The translations under genes were made by a program, and so were the position numbers. Below are positions 16,850 through 28,538 of a DNA stretch of 64,000 nucleotides, piece after piece; the first letter of the stretch is position 1, and each line of letters starts with the position of its first letter. The notes beneath the pieces were generated by a model. That model had not been told where the DNA came from. It made no database searches and was given only the letters and a program-made list of their open reading frames with translations. The DNA lies in contig NZ_LMKL01000004.1 of the NCBI RefSeq assembly GCF_001421505.1, forward strand, positions 186,001 to 250,000. The letters run 5' to 3'. The stretch is from Sphingomonas sp. Leaf17 (lineage in GTDB: Bacteria > Pseudomonadota > Alphaproteobacteria > Sphingomonadales > Sphingomonadaceae).

Positions 16850-17481
16850 TCGTCGATCACCCGGTCCGCGCCGAGGTCTTCGGCCGGCTGAGTCCGGAAG
16901 CCGAAGCTGACGACGACACATGGCAGGCCAGCCGCCCTTGCACCCTTCACGTCGTAGATCGTATCGCCGACATAGGCCGCGCGCCCGCCGCCGAGCCGTT
17001 CGACCAGCGCCTCAATCGCGACCGGTGATGGCTTGGACGTGCCCGGCCCCAGTGTATCACCGCCAATGATACAGTCGAAATGATCGGTGAGGCCGAGGTC
17101 GCCCAATACGGCGCGCGCGAATTTCTCGATCTTGTTGGTCATGATGCCGACCCGGACGCCGCGCGCGCGCAAGGCTCCGACCGCTTCGATTGCACCGGGG
17201 AAGGGCCGGGTGTGAACCGAAATGTTCGCCTCGTAATAAGACAGCAGCCGCTGGTGCAGCACGTCGATCTGCGCATCGTCACCGCCGCCGGTCGCGGCCA
17301 TACCCTGCGCCAGCATGTGCCGCGCGCCGCCACCGATCATCGGCCGGATCTGTGCGACGGGCAGGGGCGCGCGGCCGATAGTACCTAGCGCATGATTGAC
17401 CGCCGCCGCCAGATCGCCGCTGGTGTCGAGCAAGGTGCCATCGAGGTCGAAGCCGACGATATCGAATGAAAAATGCGTCAT
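16813..17481 (-). CDS. gph: HAD-family phosphatase, probable phosphoglycolate phosphatase
   Basis: A 222-residue HAD hydrolase (subfamily IA). Motif I is FDLDGTLLDTSGD near the N-terminus, motif II is GIMTNK, motif III the Lys in TSKPSP, and motif IV GDTIYDVKGA. The helical cap between residues 18 and 80 and the overall length fit Gph, which removes 2-phosphoglycolate; other small phosphate esters are possible. The start at 17481 (MTHFSFDIVGFDLDGT) is preferred; an alternative ATG at 17502 would add seven residues. It diverges from glmU by 62 bases. Confidence 0.82.
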   Translation of the reverse strand: MTHFSFDIVGFDLDGTLLDTSGDLAAAVNHALGTIGRAPLPVAQIRPMIGGGARHMLAQGMAATGGGDDAQIDVLHQRLLSYYEANISVHTRPFPGAIEAVGALRARGVRVGIMTNKIEKFARAVLGDLGLTDHFDCIIGGDTLGPGTSKPSPVAIEALVERLGGGRAAYVGDTIYDVKGARAAGLPCVVVSFGFRTQPAEDLGADRVIDDYADLISALETL

Positions 17482-17543
17482 CGGTGGCGCGGGTGCCGCC
17501 ATGCTATGGTTTTGGCAAGGCTTTCGTGGCAGCGAGTGGTGAT

Positions 17544-18899
17544 ATGACGACGCAAGCGATCGCCGCGATAATCCTCGCCGCCGGCAAGGGCACCCGGATG
17601 AAATCGGACCTGCACAAGGTTCTCCACCCCATCGCCGGTCGGCCGATGCTGCTGCATCTGGCCCATAGCGTTGCGGCCTTGTCACCGGCGGCAACGGTGG
17701 TCGTCACTGGCGCGGGGCGCGAGCAGGTCGAAGCGGCGGTCGCACCGCTCGGGATCGCCACCGCGTTGCAGGCGGAACAGTTGGGCACCGGTCACGCGGT
17801 CGCGCAGGCGCAAGCTGCGCTGGATGGATTTTCCGGCGATGTGCTGATCCTGTATGGCGACGTGCCACTGGTCACGTCGGCGACGATGCGGCGGATGCTC
17901 GACCGGTTGCAGGCCAATGATTCGCCGGCAACCGTCGTGCTGGGCTTCCGTCCCGCCGATCCGGGAGCCTATGGCCGGGTGATCGCCGATGCCGACGGGC
18001 GAATCACGAAGATGGTCGAATACAAGGACGCGAGCGAAGCGGAGCGCGCGGAAACGCTGTGCAATTCCGGGCTGATGGCGGTGCGATCGGCCGATCTGTT
18101 CGCGTTGCTGGCCCGCGTCGGCAACGACAATGCGGCGGGGGAATATTATCTGCCCGATATCGTGATGCTGGCGGCGGCCGATGGGCGTGGGTCAGCGGTG
18201 ATCGAGACGGCGGCGGGCGAAGTCGCCGGCGTCAACAGTCGCGCCGAACTGGCGGCGGTCGAGGGGGACTGGCAGGCGGCGCGGCGGATGCAGGCGATGG
18301 CGGACGGCGCAACGCTGATCGCGCCCGACACGGTCTGGTTCGCGCATGACACCGTTATCGGGCGCGACGTGGTCATCGAGCCCAACGTCGTGTTCGGCCC
18401 CGGCGTGACCGTCGCCGACCGCGTCGTCATCCACGCCTTCAGCCATATCGAGGGCGCGACGGTCGGTACGGGGGCGGAGGTCGGTCCATTCGCCCGTCTG
18501 CGGCCGGGTGCCGTGATGGGCCGGGACTCCAAGGTCGGCAATTTCGTCGAGATGAAAAAGGCGGTGCTGGGCGACGGGGCCAAGGCCAGTCACCTGTCCT
18601 ATCTGGGCGATGCCGATATCGGTGCCGGCGCAAACATCGGTGCTGGTACGATTACCTGTAATTACGACGGGTACTTCAAATATCGTACGAAGATCGGGGC
18701 GGGGGCGTTCATCGGCTCGAACTCGGCACTGGTCGCGCCGGTCAGCATCGGTGCCGGCGCAATCGTCGGGGCCGGCTCCGTCGTGACCACCGATGTCGCT
18801 GACGACGCACTGGCGCTCGTCCGACCACCGCAGACCGCCCGCGACGGCTGGGCTGCGCAGTTTCGCGCTCGCATGGCCGCGCGCAAGGCCGCCAAGTGA
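17544..18899 (+). CDS. glmU: bifunctional UDP-GlcNAc pyrophosphorylase / GlcN-1-P acetyltransferase
   Basis: A 451-residue cytoplasmic enzyme that acetylates glucosamine-1-phosphate and then forms UDP-GlcNAc. The N-terminal uridyltransferase domain starts with IILAAGKGTRMKSDLHKVLHPIAGRPM. From about residue 250 a left-handed beta-helix carries DTVIGRDVVIEPNVVFG, VGNFVEMKKA, KASHLSYLGDA and TITCNYDG, the acetyltransferase signatures. The ATG at 17544 gives the standard N-terminus. It is 35 bases upstream of glmS, so the two steps from fructose-6-phosphate to UDP-GlcNAc are co-expressed, missing only GlmM. Confidence 0.97.
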   Translation: MTTQAIAAIILAAGKGTRMKSDLHKVLHPIAGRPMLLHLAHSVAALSPAATVVVTGAGREQVEAAVAPLGIATALQAEQLGTGHAVAQAQAALDGFSGDVLILYGDVPLVTSATMRRMLDRLQANDSPATVVLGFRPADPGAYGRVIADADGRITKMVEYKDASEAERAETLCNSGLMAVRSADLFALLARVGNDNAAGEYYLPDIVMLAAADGRGSAVIETAAGEVAGVNSRAELAAVEGDWQAARRMQAMADGATLIAPDTVWFAHDTVIGRDVVIEPNVVFGPGVTVADRVVIHAFSHIEGATVGTGAEVGPFARLRPGAVMGRDSKVGNFVEMKKAVLGDGAKASHLSYLGDADIGAGANIGAGTITCNYDGYFKYRTKIGAGAFIGSNSALVAPVSIGAGAIVGAGSVVTTDVADDALALVRPPQTARDGWAAQFRARMAARKAAK

Positions 18900-18934
18900 T
18901 CGCTCAATATATTCTATCGAAGGTAGTCTAGCCA

Positions 18935-20754
<1,820 letters not shown>

Positions 20755-20758
<4 letters not shown>

Positions 20759-21651
20759 GCGACGCTCCCTTGATCGCCGGCATCGAACTCGGCGGCACCA
20801 AATGCATCTGCATCCTGGCGCGCGGGCCGGATTCGGTCGAGGACGAGGTCCGCATCCCGACGACCCGTCCGGATGAAACGCTGGCGGCGATCGAGGCGGT
20901 GCTCGACCGCTGGAGCGGGTTTACCGGTATCGGCATCGCCAGCTTCGGGCCGGTGTCGATCGACCGCTCGGCCCGCGACTATGGCTATATCACGGCCACG
21001 CCGAAGCCGGGCTGGGCCGGGGTCGATGTCGCCGCGCGGATCGGCCGGCGCTACGGCCTGCCGGTCGGATTTCACACCGACGTCGTCGGTGCGGCCTTGG
21101 CGGAGGCGCGGTGGGGCGCGGGACGGGGGCTGGACGATCTGGCCTATGTCACGGTGGGCACCGGGGTCGGCGTTGGCATGATCGCCGGCGGACGACCGGT
21201 CGATGGCCTCACCCATTCGGAACTTGGGCATATCCGTCCCGTCCGGCTGCCCGGCGACGACTGGATCGGCAATTGCCCGTTTCATGGCGGCTGCGTCGAG
21301 GGACTGGCCGCCGGCCCCGCCATCGCCGCGCGTACCGGACGGTCGGCCGACACGCTGGCCGCCGACGATCCCGCCTGGGCCACGGTCAGCCACACGCTGG
21401 GCCAGTTGCTCCACACCCTGGTGCTGACCGGCATCCCCCGTCGGATCGTGATGGGCGGCGGGGTGATGACCGGGGTCGATCACCTGTTCCCACAGGTGCG
21501 CGAGGCGATGACCCGCAGCCTGAACGGCTACGTCCCGCTGGCCGAGGTCGCGCAGGTCGATACGTTCGTCGTGGGCGCGGCACTTGGCAATCGTGCCGGC
21601 CCGCTGGGGGCGATCGTGCTGGGCGCACAGGCGGTCGCCGCCAGCGGCTGA
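20755..21651 (+). CDS. ROK-family sugar kinase, fructokinase-like
   Basis: A 298-residue kinase. The N-terminal phosphate loop is GIELGGTKCICI, and the ROK signature with zinc-type cysteines is HSELGHIRP followed by CPFHGGCVEGLAAGPAI. The form matches bacterial fructokinases of the ROK family, but related members phosphorylate glucose, N-acetylglucosamine or N-acetylmannosamine. Overlap with glmS by four bases couples it to amino-sugar synthesis. It could supply fructose-6-phosphate to GlmS or recycle an amino sugar; this is an inference. Confidence 0.85.
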
Positions 21652-21776
21652 ACAGCGTTTACGGCCCCTTAACCATCCCCGTTTACCGCTGACACCATTC
21701 CGATGGCGTGCAGCGAGACTTGCGCGTCGTCCCCTCCCACGGGCGACGCCATCGCTCGCAACGCAACGGTGACGTC

Positions 21777-23678
21777 ATGCGGATTCTGATCGTCGACGAT
21801 GAACAGGCTGTTCAGGAGTCCTACGTCCGCAGTTTCAAGGGCGGCCGCACGACCGGGCAGCAGGATGCACTGAACGCGATGGCGTCCGACCTGTTCGGCG
21901 ACGATCGTGCCGGCGACGCGCCCGACGCCGATCCGCAGCCCGATTTCGTCCTGACGCTGCACCATCAGGGGCTGGACGCGGTGGCCGAGGTCGAGCGGGC
22001 CGTTGCCGCTGGCGATCCGTTCCCGGTCGCGTTCATCGACGTGCGGATGCCGCCAGGTATCGACGGGCGCGAGACGGCGCGGCGGATCCGCGCGATCGAC
22101 CCGGATATCAACCTGGTCATCGTCACCGGCTATTCCGACTTCTCGCCGATCGAGATTGCAAGGGTGGCGGGACCGGCCGACAAATTGTTCTACATCGCCA
22201 AGCCGTTCGAGGTCGGCGAAATTGTCCAGACCGCGACAGCACTTGGCCGCCGGTGGGAAATCGACCGCGAACTGGCCGCGACGCGGGCGATGCTGTCGGC
22301 GCAGGTGCTGCTGCTGGAGGAGCAGGGGCTGGAACTGGCCGCGAACGAAAGCCGCGCGATCCACATCGCCAACCACGATTCGCTGACCGACGCGCCGAAC
22401 CGGCTGGCGTTCCTGCGCGCGCTGGGCGATCGGACCCGGGCAGAGGGTGGTTTCGCTACGGTGATGATCGACCTGGACCGGTTCAAGCTGGTCAACGACA
22501 CGCTGGGGCATCTTGCCGGCGATGCGCTGATCCGTGAAATCTGCGCGATCCTTCAGGCCACTGCGCCCGAGGGCGCACTGGTCGCGCGGCTTGGCGGTGA
22601 CGAGTTCGGCATCGTGTTCGATACGGTCGGTGTCGAACCGGCGGTCATGGCCTGCGACCGGATGATCGCCGCCTGCGCGGTCGATATCACCGTGCTTGGT
22701 CATGCCGTTCGATGCGGGGCGTCGGCCGGCGTCGTCGTCACGCAGGGGGCAGCGGGCCACGACCCGATCGACGTCCTGCGCCGCGCCGATCTGGCGCTGA
22801 ACGATGCCAAGAAGGCGGGACGCGGGATCGCACGGCCGTTCGACGAAAGCATGGACGAGGGGATGCGGTCGCGCCGCCGGATCGAGGCCGGTCTGGGTGA
22901 AGCGATCGACAAGGGCGAACTGAGCCTGGTGTTCCAGCCGATCGTCGCGCGCGAGGCGCTGGAGATCGTCGGGTTCGAGGCATTGCTGCGCTGGAACACC
23001 GTCGAGCACGGTCCGATCAGCCCGGCGGTGTTCATCCCCATCGCCGAGGAAAGCAATCTTATCCATGACCTGGGCGACTGGGTGCTGGCGGAATCGCTGC
23101 GGGTGATGAAGGCGTGGCCCGGCCAGTATGTGTCGGTCAACTTCTCGCCGCGCCAGTTTCGCCGGACCAATTTCATCGGCCATGTCATGGAATGCGTCGA
23201 GCGCGAGGGCATCTCGCCGGCCCGATTGCAGATCGAGATCACCGAAACCGCGATCTTCGACGATGCCGAGCGGGCAGCGGATACGCTGTACCGGTTGCGC
23301 CAGATGGGATTTCGCATCGCGCTCGACGATTTCGGTACCGGTTATTCCAGTCTCTATAACATCCGCAAGTTCGCGCTCGATTGCCTGAAGATCGACCGGT
23401 CGTTCATCGACGGCATGGGCCGCGAGCGGGAATCGGCGGCGATCGTCCAGTCGATCATCCATCTTGGCCGCTCGCTTGGCCTGGGCGTGATTGCCGAAGG
23501 GGTGGAGACCGAAGCCCAGATGCAGGCGCTGCGGCTGGCCGGCGCATCGCATCTCCAGGGCTATCATCTGTCGCGCCCGGTGCCGATTGCCGAGGCGAAC
23601 CGGCTGGCGATTGCGCGGTTCCTGTGCGGTCCTGAGATCCCCGTGGCGATGCCGCGTGCGGTCGGGATGGCCGGATGA
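21777..23678 (+). CDS. response regulator with GGDEF and EAL domains (cyclic di-GMP turnover)
   Basis: A 633-residue cytoplasmic regulator. The N-terminal receiver (residues 1-150) starts ILIVDDEQ and has Asp88 (FIDVRMPP) as phosphoacceptor; between these it carries a roughly 40-residue insertion not usual in receivers. The GGDEF domain has an intact RLGGDEFGIVF (about 271-281) with no RxxD inhibitory site visible before it. The EAL domain has GFEALLRW, DDFGTGYSS and GVIAEGVETE, so both synthesis and breakdown of c-di-GMP look possible. The start at 21777 is chosen for the canonical MRILIVDDE. Its stop overlaps the kinase gene by four bases. Confidence 0.92.
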   Translation: MRILIVDDEQAVQESYVRSFKGGRTTGQQDALNAMASDLFGDDRAGDAPDADPQPDFVLTLHHQGLDAVAEVERAVAAGDPFPVAFIDVRMPPGIDGRETARRIRAIDPDINLVIVTGYSDFSPIEIARVAGPADKLFYIAKPFEVGEIVQTATALGRRWEIDRELAATRAMLSAQVLLLEEQGLELAANESRAIHIANHDSLTDAPNRLAFLRALGDRTRAEGGFATVMIDLDRFKLVNDTLGHLAGDALIREICAILQATAPEGALVARLGGDEFGIVFDTVGVEPAVMACDRMIAACAVDITVLGHAVRCGASAGVVVTQGAAGHDPIDVLRRADLALNDAKKAGRGIARPFDESMDEGMRSRRRIEAGLGEAIDKGELSLVFQPIVAREALEIVGFEALLRWNTVEHGPISPAVFIPIAEESNLIHDLGDWVLAESLRVMKAWPGQYVSVNFSPRQFRRTNFIGHVMECVEREGISPARLQIEITETAIFDDAERAADTLYRLRQMGFRIALDDFGTGYSSLYNIRKFALDCLKIDRSFIDGMGRERESAAIVQSIIHLGRSLGLGVIAEGVETEAQMQALRLAGASHLQGYHLSRPVPIAEANRLAIARFLCGPEIPVAMPRAVGMAG

Positions 23679-25528
23679 CCTGGTCGGCGCTGGCGGGCCG
23701 CCTGACGCGGTTGCGCCTTGAACCGATCTCGCTGGGATCCAAGCTGGTGCTGATCCTGACGGTCGTCGGGGTCGTCGGCGCGATCGGCATCACCATATTG
23801 CTCGCCGCCGTCATCACGCCGAGCTTCAGCAAGCTGGAATCGCGCGCCGTCGCCGGCCATGTCGCGCGGACCCGCGCCGCACTGGTCGATTATGCCGCCA
23901 AGGCCGATGGTGCGGCGCGCGATTATGGCGACTCCAACGCCAGCCATGGCTACATGACCGGGGCGGTTTCGGCGACGAATCTCGACGGGATCTCCGCCCG
24001 CGCCTTGCGCAATGTCGGGATGCAGGGTGTCGCCTATGTCGATGCCGGCGGTCGGGTCGTCCTGTCGCGCTGGCGCGACGCGGCCGCGAGCGGCGATGAT
24101 GCCAGGCACCGTGCCGCGTTGGCCACGATGGCCGGGGCGATGGACTGGCGGACGACGCGGCGTGGCTTCTACGCGCGTCTTGGGGCTGACATCGCGGCGA
24201 TCGGTATCGCGCCGATCCGGCGATCGGATGGCAGCGGTGGCGGGGTCGGGCATGTGCTGATGGCGCGGTTGCTGACGTCGGCGCAACTGTCCGCGCTGTT
24301 GCAGTTGCGGGCGGTCGTCGATCCGGTGCCGGTCGCGACGGCGGGCGCGGTCACGACGACTCGCGGTGCGATCGGCATCGGCGTTCCGATCGTCGGTGCG
24401 GACGGGCGCGCGGTGGCCAGCGCGCGCTTTACGGTCGGGCGTGACGTATCGGTGCTTGGGCGGCGGATGCTGATGCTGGCGGTCGCGGGCTCGACCGTGC
24501 TGCTGTTACTGGTCCTTGTCGTCCTGCGTCGCGTGATCGACGTGCTGGTCCTGGCACCGCTTCACCGGGTCGAACATCACATGCAGCGGGTGCGGGCGTC
24601 GGGATCGCTCAGCGCGCTGGAGGAGGAGGGGCGGCGCGACGAGTTCGGATCGCTTGGCCGCAGTTTCAATGCGATGCTGCAACAGTTGAAGGATCTGCGC
24701 GAACAGATCGAGGCCCAGTCCTTTGCGCTGGGCAGGACGGAAAGCGCGGTCGCGGTGATGCACAACGTCCGCAACGCGCTGGCCCCGGTCAGCACGATCC
24801 TGAGCCAAGGTGTGGCGCAAGGCGCGGCGATTGACCGCGCGATGCTCGACCGCGCGCTGGGTGAACTGACGCGTGAGGATGTCGACGGTGCACGGCGGCA
24901 GAAGCTGACCGCGTTCGTCGGGGCGGCGATCGAGACCGAAACGACCAATCGGATCGCCCAGCAGCGCGAGTTGCAGATCGGCCGCGAGGCGATGGCGCAT
25001 GTGCTGGAAATCATTGGCACGCAGCAGGCGCGCGCGCACGAACGCCCGCTGCTCGACCCGTGCGACGTCAGCGAGGTCATCGCTCGGAATGCCAGCATCG
25101 CGCGGTACACGCTGGGGTTGTCGATCGGCTTTCGCTTCCCCGCCGAGCCGCACATGGTGTTGTGCAACCGCGTGATCCTGAGCCAGGTAATCGGCAATCT
25201 GATCGGCAACGCGGCCGAAGCGATCGCCGCCACCGGGCGGCAGTCGGGGACGATCACCGTGACGATCGAGGATCATGACGGCACGACCCGCATCCGCTTT
25301 CGCGACGATGGCGAGGGGTTCGACAAGGCCAGCGCGGCGGTGCTGTTCCAGCGTGGATTTTCGACGCGTCCGCAGAAATCCGGCGGTCTTGGCCTGCACT
25401 GGTGCGCCAATTCGATGACCGCGATGGACGGCGCCCTGACGCTGGACAGCGATGGCGTGGGGCAGGGTGCGACCGCGACGCTGACGCTCAAGTCCGCGCC
25501 CGTCCAGGCGATGGGCCGGGCGGCGTGA
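23675..25528 (+). CDS. membrane sensor histidine kinase paired with the GGDEF-EAL regulator
   Basis: A 617-residue kinase. Membrane helix 1 lies at about residues 24-48, a periplasmic sensor domain at 49-265, membrane helix 2 at 268-290, and a HAMP region follows (VLAPLHRVEHHMQRV). The likely phosphorylated His363 lies in AVMHNVRNALAPV, an HNxxN-type H box rather than the usual HExxxP. The ATPase domain has NLIGNAAEAI, DDGEGFD and SGGLGLHWCANSM. It overlaps the regulator gene by four bases, strongly implying that it phosphorylates that receiver. The signal is unknown. Confidence 0.88.
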   Translation: MTWSALAGRLTRLRLEPISLGSKLVLILTVVGVVGAIGITILLAAVITPSFSKLESRAVAGHVARTRAALVDYAAKADGAARDYGDSNASHGYMTGAVSATNLDGISARALRNVGMQGVAYVDAGGRVVLSRWRDAAASGDDARHRAALATMAGAMDWRTTRRGFYARLGADIAAIGIAPIRRSDGSGGGVGHVLMARLLTSAQLSALLQLRAVVDPVPVATAGAVTTTRGAIGIGVPIVGADGRAVASARFTVGRDVSVLGRRMLMLAVAGSTVLLLLVLVVLRRVIDVLVLAPLHRVEHHMQRVRASGSLSALEEEGRRDEFGSLGRSFNAMLQQLKDLREQIEAQSFALGRTESAVAVMHNVRNALAPVSTILSQGVAQGAAIDRAMLDRALGELTREDVDGARRQKLTAFVGAAIETETTNRIAQQRELQIGREAMAHVLEIIGTQQARAHERPLLDPCDVSEVIARNASIARYTLGLSIGFRFPAEPHMVLCNRVILSQVIGNLIGNAAEAIAATGRQSGTITVTIEDHDGTTRIRFRDDGEGFDKASAAVLFQRGFSTRPQKSGGLGLHWCANSMTAMDGALTLDSDGVGQGATATLTLKSAPVQAMGRAA

Positions 25529-25556
25529 TCGCTGGCAGCAGCGGGCGTGAACCGGA

Positions 25557-26648
25557 TTACAGCGGCAGGATCGGCTGTCGGTTGTCGCTGTCGTCGGTCA
25601 GCGCTGACAGCGTCAGCCCCAGCAGCCGGACTCCGCCGGGCACGGGCAACAGGTCGTCCAGCAGCATCTGACCGATGGCGAGGAATGCCGCCTGATCGGC
25701 AACGGGGTCGCTGACCGATCGCGCGCGCGTAATGGTGCGGAAGTCGGCGTGGCGCAGTTTCAGCGTGACCGTCCGCCCCCGTGTGTCGCTGCGCGCGATC
25801 CGCAGCCATGCCGCGTCGGCGACCCGGGCCAGCGCGGCGGCGAGGTCGGCTGGTTCGGTCAGGTTCGTCTCGAACGTCCGCTCCGCCCCGACCGATTTGG
25901 AAATGCGGTTGGCCCGCACCGGGCGATGGTCCTCGCCACGCGCGGCGGCGTACAGATAGCCCGCATGGCTGCCGAAATGACCGGTCAGGAACGTCAGCGA
26001 CTGGTTGCGCAGATCGGCACCGGTCAGGATGCCGAGTGCCTCCATCCGCGCCGCCGTCACCGGGCCGACGCCGTGGAACCGCTTGACCGGCAGGCTGGCG
26101 ACGAAGTCCGGTCCCTTTGCCGGCGGAATGACGCAGATGCCGTCGGGTTTGTTCTGGTCCGACGCGAGCTTGGCAATGAACTTGTTGTAGCTGACGCCGG
26201 CCGACGCGGTCAGCCCGGTGTCGGCGCGGATCCGCTGGCGGATCTGTTCGGCGATGGCGCTGGCCGACCCAAGGTCGTGGCGATCGTGGGTCACGTCCAG
26301 ATACGCCTCGTCCAGCGACAGCGGTTCGACCAGGTCGGTATAGTCGGCGAAGATCGCGCGGATGTTATCCGACACCTGGCGGTACACATCGAACCGGGGC
26401 GGCACGAAGACCAGATCCGGGCAGCGGCGGATTGCGGTTACCGACGGCATCGCGGACCGCACGCCGAACCGCCGCGCCTCGTAACTGGCGGCGGCGACGA
26501 CGCCGCGCGCCCGCGATCCACCGACCGCGACCGGCCGCCCGCGCAGTTCCGGCGCGTCGCGCTGCTCGACCGAGGCATAGAAGGCGTCCATGTCGACATG
26601 GATGATCTTGCGGTTGGTGGGTGCCGTATCGGGCGGCTGTTGCTGCAC
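25557..26648 (-). CDS. dinB: DNA polymerase IV (Y-family translesion polymerase)
   Basis: A 363-residue translesion polymerase. The catalytic acidic residues sit in IIHVDMDAFYASVEQRD and SLDEAYLDVT. YNKFIAKLASDQNKPDG and the helix-hairpin-helix region KRFHGVGPVTAARMEALGI are family hallmarks. The C-terminal little-finger domain is present, ending NRQPILPL. The start is GTG at 26648; no upstream ATG fits the family. It is convergent with the sensor kinase and diverges from the phospholipase D gene by 235 bases. No clear LexA box was found in that gap by eye. Confidence 0.94.
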   Translation of the reverse strand: MQQQPPDTAPTNRKIIHVDMDAFYASVEQRDAPELRGRPVAVGGSRARGVVAAASYEARRFGVRSAMPSVTAIRRCPDLVFVPPRFDVYRQVSDNIRAIFADYTDLVEPLSLDEAYLDVTHDRHDLGSASAIAEQIRQRIRADTGLTASAGVSYNKFIAKLASDQNKPDGICVIPPAKGPDFVASLPVKRFHGVGPVTAARMEALGILTGADLRNQSLTFLTGHFGSHAGYLYAAARGEDHRPVRANRISKSVGAERTFETNLTEPADLAAALARVADAAWLRIARSDTRGRTVTLKLRHADFRTITRARSVSDPVADQAAFLAIGQMLLDDLLPVPGGVRLLGLTLSALTDDSDNRQPILPL

Positions 26649-26883
26649 GGGGCCTCGTCAGTTCCGGCGGTCGTGGGGAATGTCCGGCGGGAGCATGTCG
26701 GGACCGTCAATAGCGCGCGGGCGGGTTGCAGACCAGAGCAAATCGGAACAAACCAAGAATATGGCGTGCCGGTCCAGATCGGCCGTTGCGGAACATAAGC
26801 GGAGATGAACGATTTTCGGGGGGCATCGTCGGCTTCCCTCGTGTAGCGGACGGTCTTGAACGCGGGCGACGACGGGGAATGGC

Positions 26884-28323
26884 ATGACACCGGGCAAGGA
26901 TGTGTGGCGCATCGAACAGGCGGACCGCATGTCCATCATCGTCGATGCCGAGGATTATTTCCGGATCGCGCGATCCGCAATGCTTGGCGCGCGGAAGCGG
27001 ATCATGCTGATCGGCTGGGACTTCGATGCACGGATTTCGCTCGACCGGTCCGACGCGATCCTGCCCGGGCCGGTATCGGTCGGCGACTATATCTACTGGC
27101 TGGTCGAGCAGAACCCGCAGCTTGAGGTCTACCTGCTGCGCTGGGGCATGGGGGCGATCAAGTCGCTGTTCCGGGGCAAGACCATCTTCACGGTCATGAA
27201 GTGGATGAAGCATCCGCGCATTCATACCAAGCTGGACAACCATCACCCGGCGGGGGCCTCGCATCACCAAAAGATCGTCGTGATCGACGATTCGCTGGCG
27301 TTCTGCGGCGGGATCGACATGACCGGCGATCGCTGGGACACGCGCGCGCACCGCGACGACGATCCCAAACGGGTCTTCCCCAACGGCGGGCCGTACAAAC
27401 CCTGGCATGACGCGACGAGCGCGGTGCAGGGCGCGGCGGCGGCGGCCTTGGGCGATCTGTCGCGCGAGCGCTGGCGGCTGGCGTCGGGCAAGACCCTGAA
27501 GCCGGTGGTTGGCATCCACGACAATTGGCCCGAGGGTCTGGCGGTCGATTTCGAAAAGGTCGACGTCGGCATCGCTCGCACGTTTCCGACGATGGCCGAT
27601 CAGGAGGAAATCCACGAATCCGAGGATCTGTTTCTGGCCCAGATCGCGGCGGCGCGGGAGCATCTGTACATCGAAAGCCAGTATTTCGCGTCCCGCCGGA
27701 TCGCCGAGGCGATCGCCAAACGGCTCGATACGGTCGATTGCCCTGACATCGTCATCATCAACCCTCATAGCGCGCAAGGCTGGCTGGAGCCGATCGCGAT
27801 GGATACCGCGCGCGGCCGGTTGATGGAGGCGCTGCACCGGCGCGACACGCACGGGCGGCTGCGGATGTATCATCCCGAAACCGCCGGCGGAGCGGAAATC
27901 TATGTCCATGCCAAGATCCTGATCGCCGACGATACCGTCCTGCGGCTTGGATCGTCGAACATGAACAATCGTTCGCTTCGGCTCGACACCGAGTGCGACG
28001 TGTCGCTGAGCGCGACCGATGACGCGATGCGCGCGCGAATCGCCACCATCCGCAACGAACTGATCGCCGAGCATCTGGGTGTCGATGCCGATGCGGTGAC
28101 GGCGAGCATCGCGGAGACCGGATCGCTGATCGCCACGATCGAGGCAATGCGGGCTGCTCCCAAGAGCGGGCAGAAGACGCTGGTGCCGTACGAGGAGCCG
28201 GATCTGAGCGCGATCGAGGAGTGGCTGGCCGACAACGAGGTGCTCGACCCCGAGGGGCCGGAGGAAATGTTCGAAGGGTTCACCAAGCGCGGCCTGTTCC
28301 GCCGCCTACGCAAGCCGAAATGA
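26884..28323 (+). CDS. phospholipase D-family protein
   Basis: A 479-residue protein with two HKD catalytic motifs. The first is HHQKIVVIDDSLAFCGGIDM with His128, Lys130 and Asp135. The second is YVHAKILIADDTVLRLGSSNMNNRS with His342, Lys344 and Asp349. No N-terminal membrane helices are visible, unlike classical cardiolipin synthases, so it resembles the soluble bacterial PLD group that also contains plant-like PLDs. It may act on phospholipid head groups or make cardiolipin-type lipids; the sequence does not decide. It is transcribed alone, with a long inverted repeat just past its stop. Confidence 0.88.
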   Translation: MTPGKDVWRIEQADRMSIIVDAEDYFRIARSAMLGARKRIMLIGWDFDARISLDRSDAILPGPVSVGDYIYWLVEQNPQLEVYLLRWGMGAIKSLFRGKTIFTVMKWMKHPRIHTKLDNHHPAGASHHQKIVVIDDSLAFCGGIDMTGDRWDTRAHRDDDPKRVFPNGGPYKPWHDATSAVQGAAAAALGDLSRERWRLASGKTLKPVVGIHDNWPEGLAVDFEKVDVGIARTFPTMADQEEIHESEDLFLAQIAAAREHLYIESQYFASRRIAEAIAKRLDTVDCPDIVIINPHSAQGWLEPIAMDTARGRLMEALHRRDTHGRLRMYHPETAGGAEIYVHAKILIADDTVLRLGSSNMNNRSLRLDTECDVSLSATDDAMRARIATIRNELIAEHLGVDADAVTASIAETGSLIATIEAMRAAPKSGQKTLVPYEEPDLSAIEEWLADNEVLDPEGPEEMFEGFTKRGLFRRLRKPK

Positions 28324-28338
28324 CGGCATGATGGCCGT

Positions 28339-28383
28339 GAAGTTGACGACCTGCATCAGAGATGGTGTCGTTTCGTCAACTTC
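28339..28383. repeat. 11-bp inverted repeat downstream of the phospholipase D gene
   Basis: GAAGTTGACGA (28339-28349) and TCGTCAACTTC (28373-28383) are perfect inverted copies 23 bases apart, starting 15 bases after the stop codon. The stem is not GC-rich and no T run follows, so it is a weak terminator candidate; a protein-binding dyad or mRNA 3' structure is also possible. Confidence 0.5.
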
Positions 28384-28538
28384 GCCGGCGGCCTGGATCG
28401 GGTCGTGTGGATAGTGCGTGAAACGACAAGGGCAGGCGCGCGTCGACATCGACCAGCATCTGCCGAACGATTTTCAACATGTGAAGTGTTTCTTACTGCG
28501 GCCCTGCGCAACGAAGTTGCGCCAAGGCTTGCAGAAAA

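Noticed and set aside
18900..18934. Possible glmS ribozyme upstream of glmS
   Set aside because: Only 35 bases lie between glmU and glmS, far too short for the ribozyme, which is also not typical of Proteobacteria.
21669..23567. A 632-residue open frame antisense to the GGDEF-EAL gene
   Set aside because: Shadow frame of a clear multidomain protein.
26649..26883. LexA-controlled promoter for dinB
   Set aside because: The divergent gap was read for an alphaproteobacterial GAAC-N7-GAAC or GTTC-type repeat; no convincing pair was seen.
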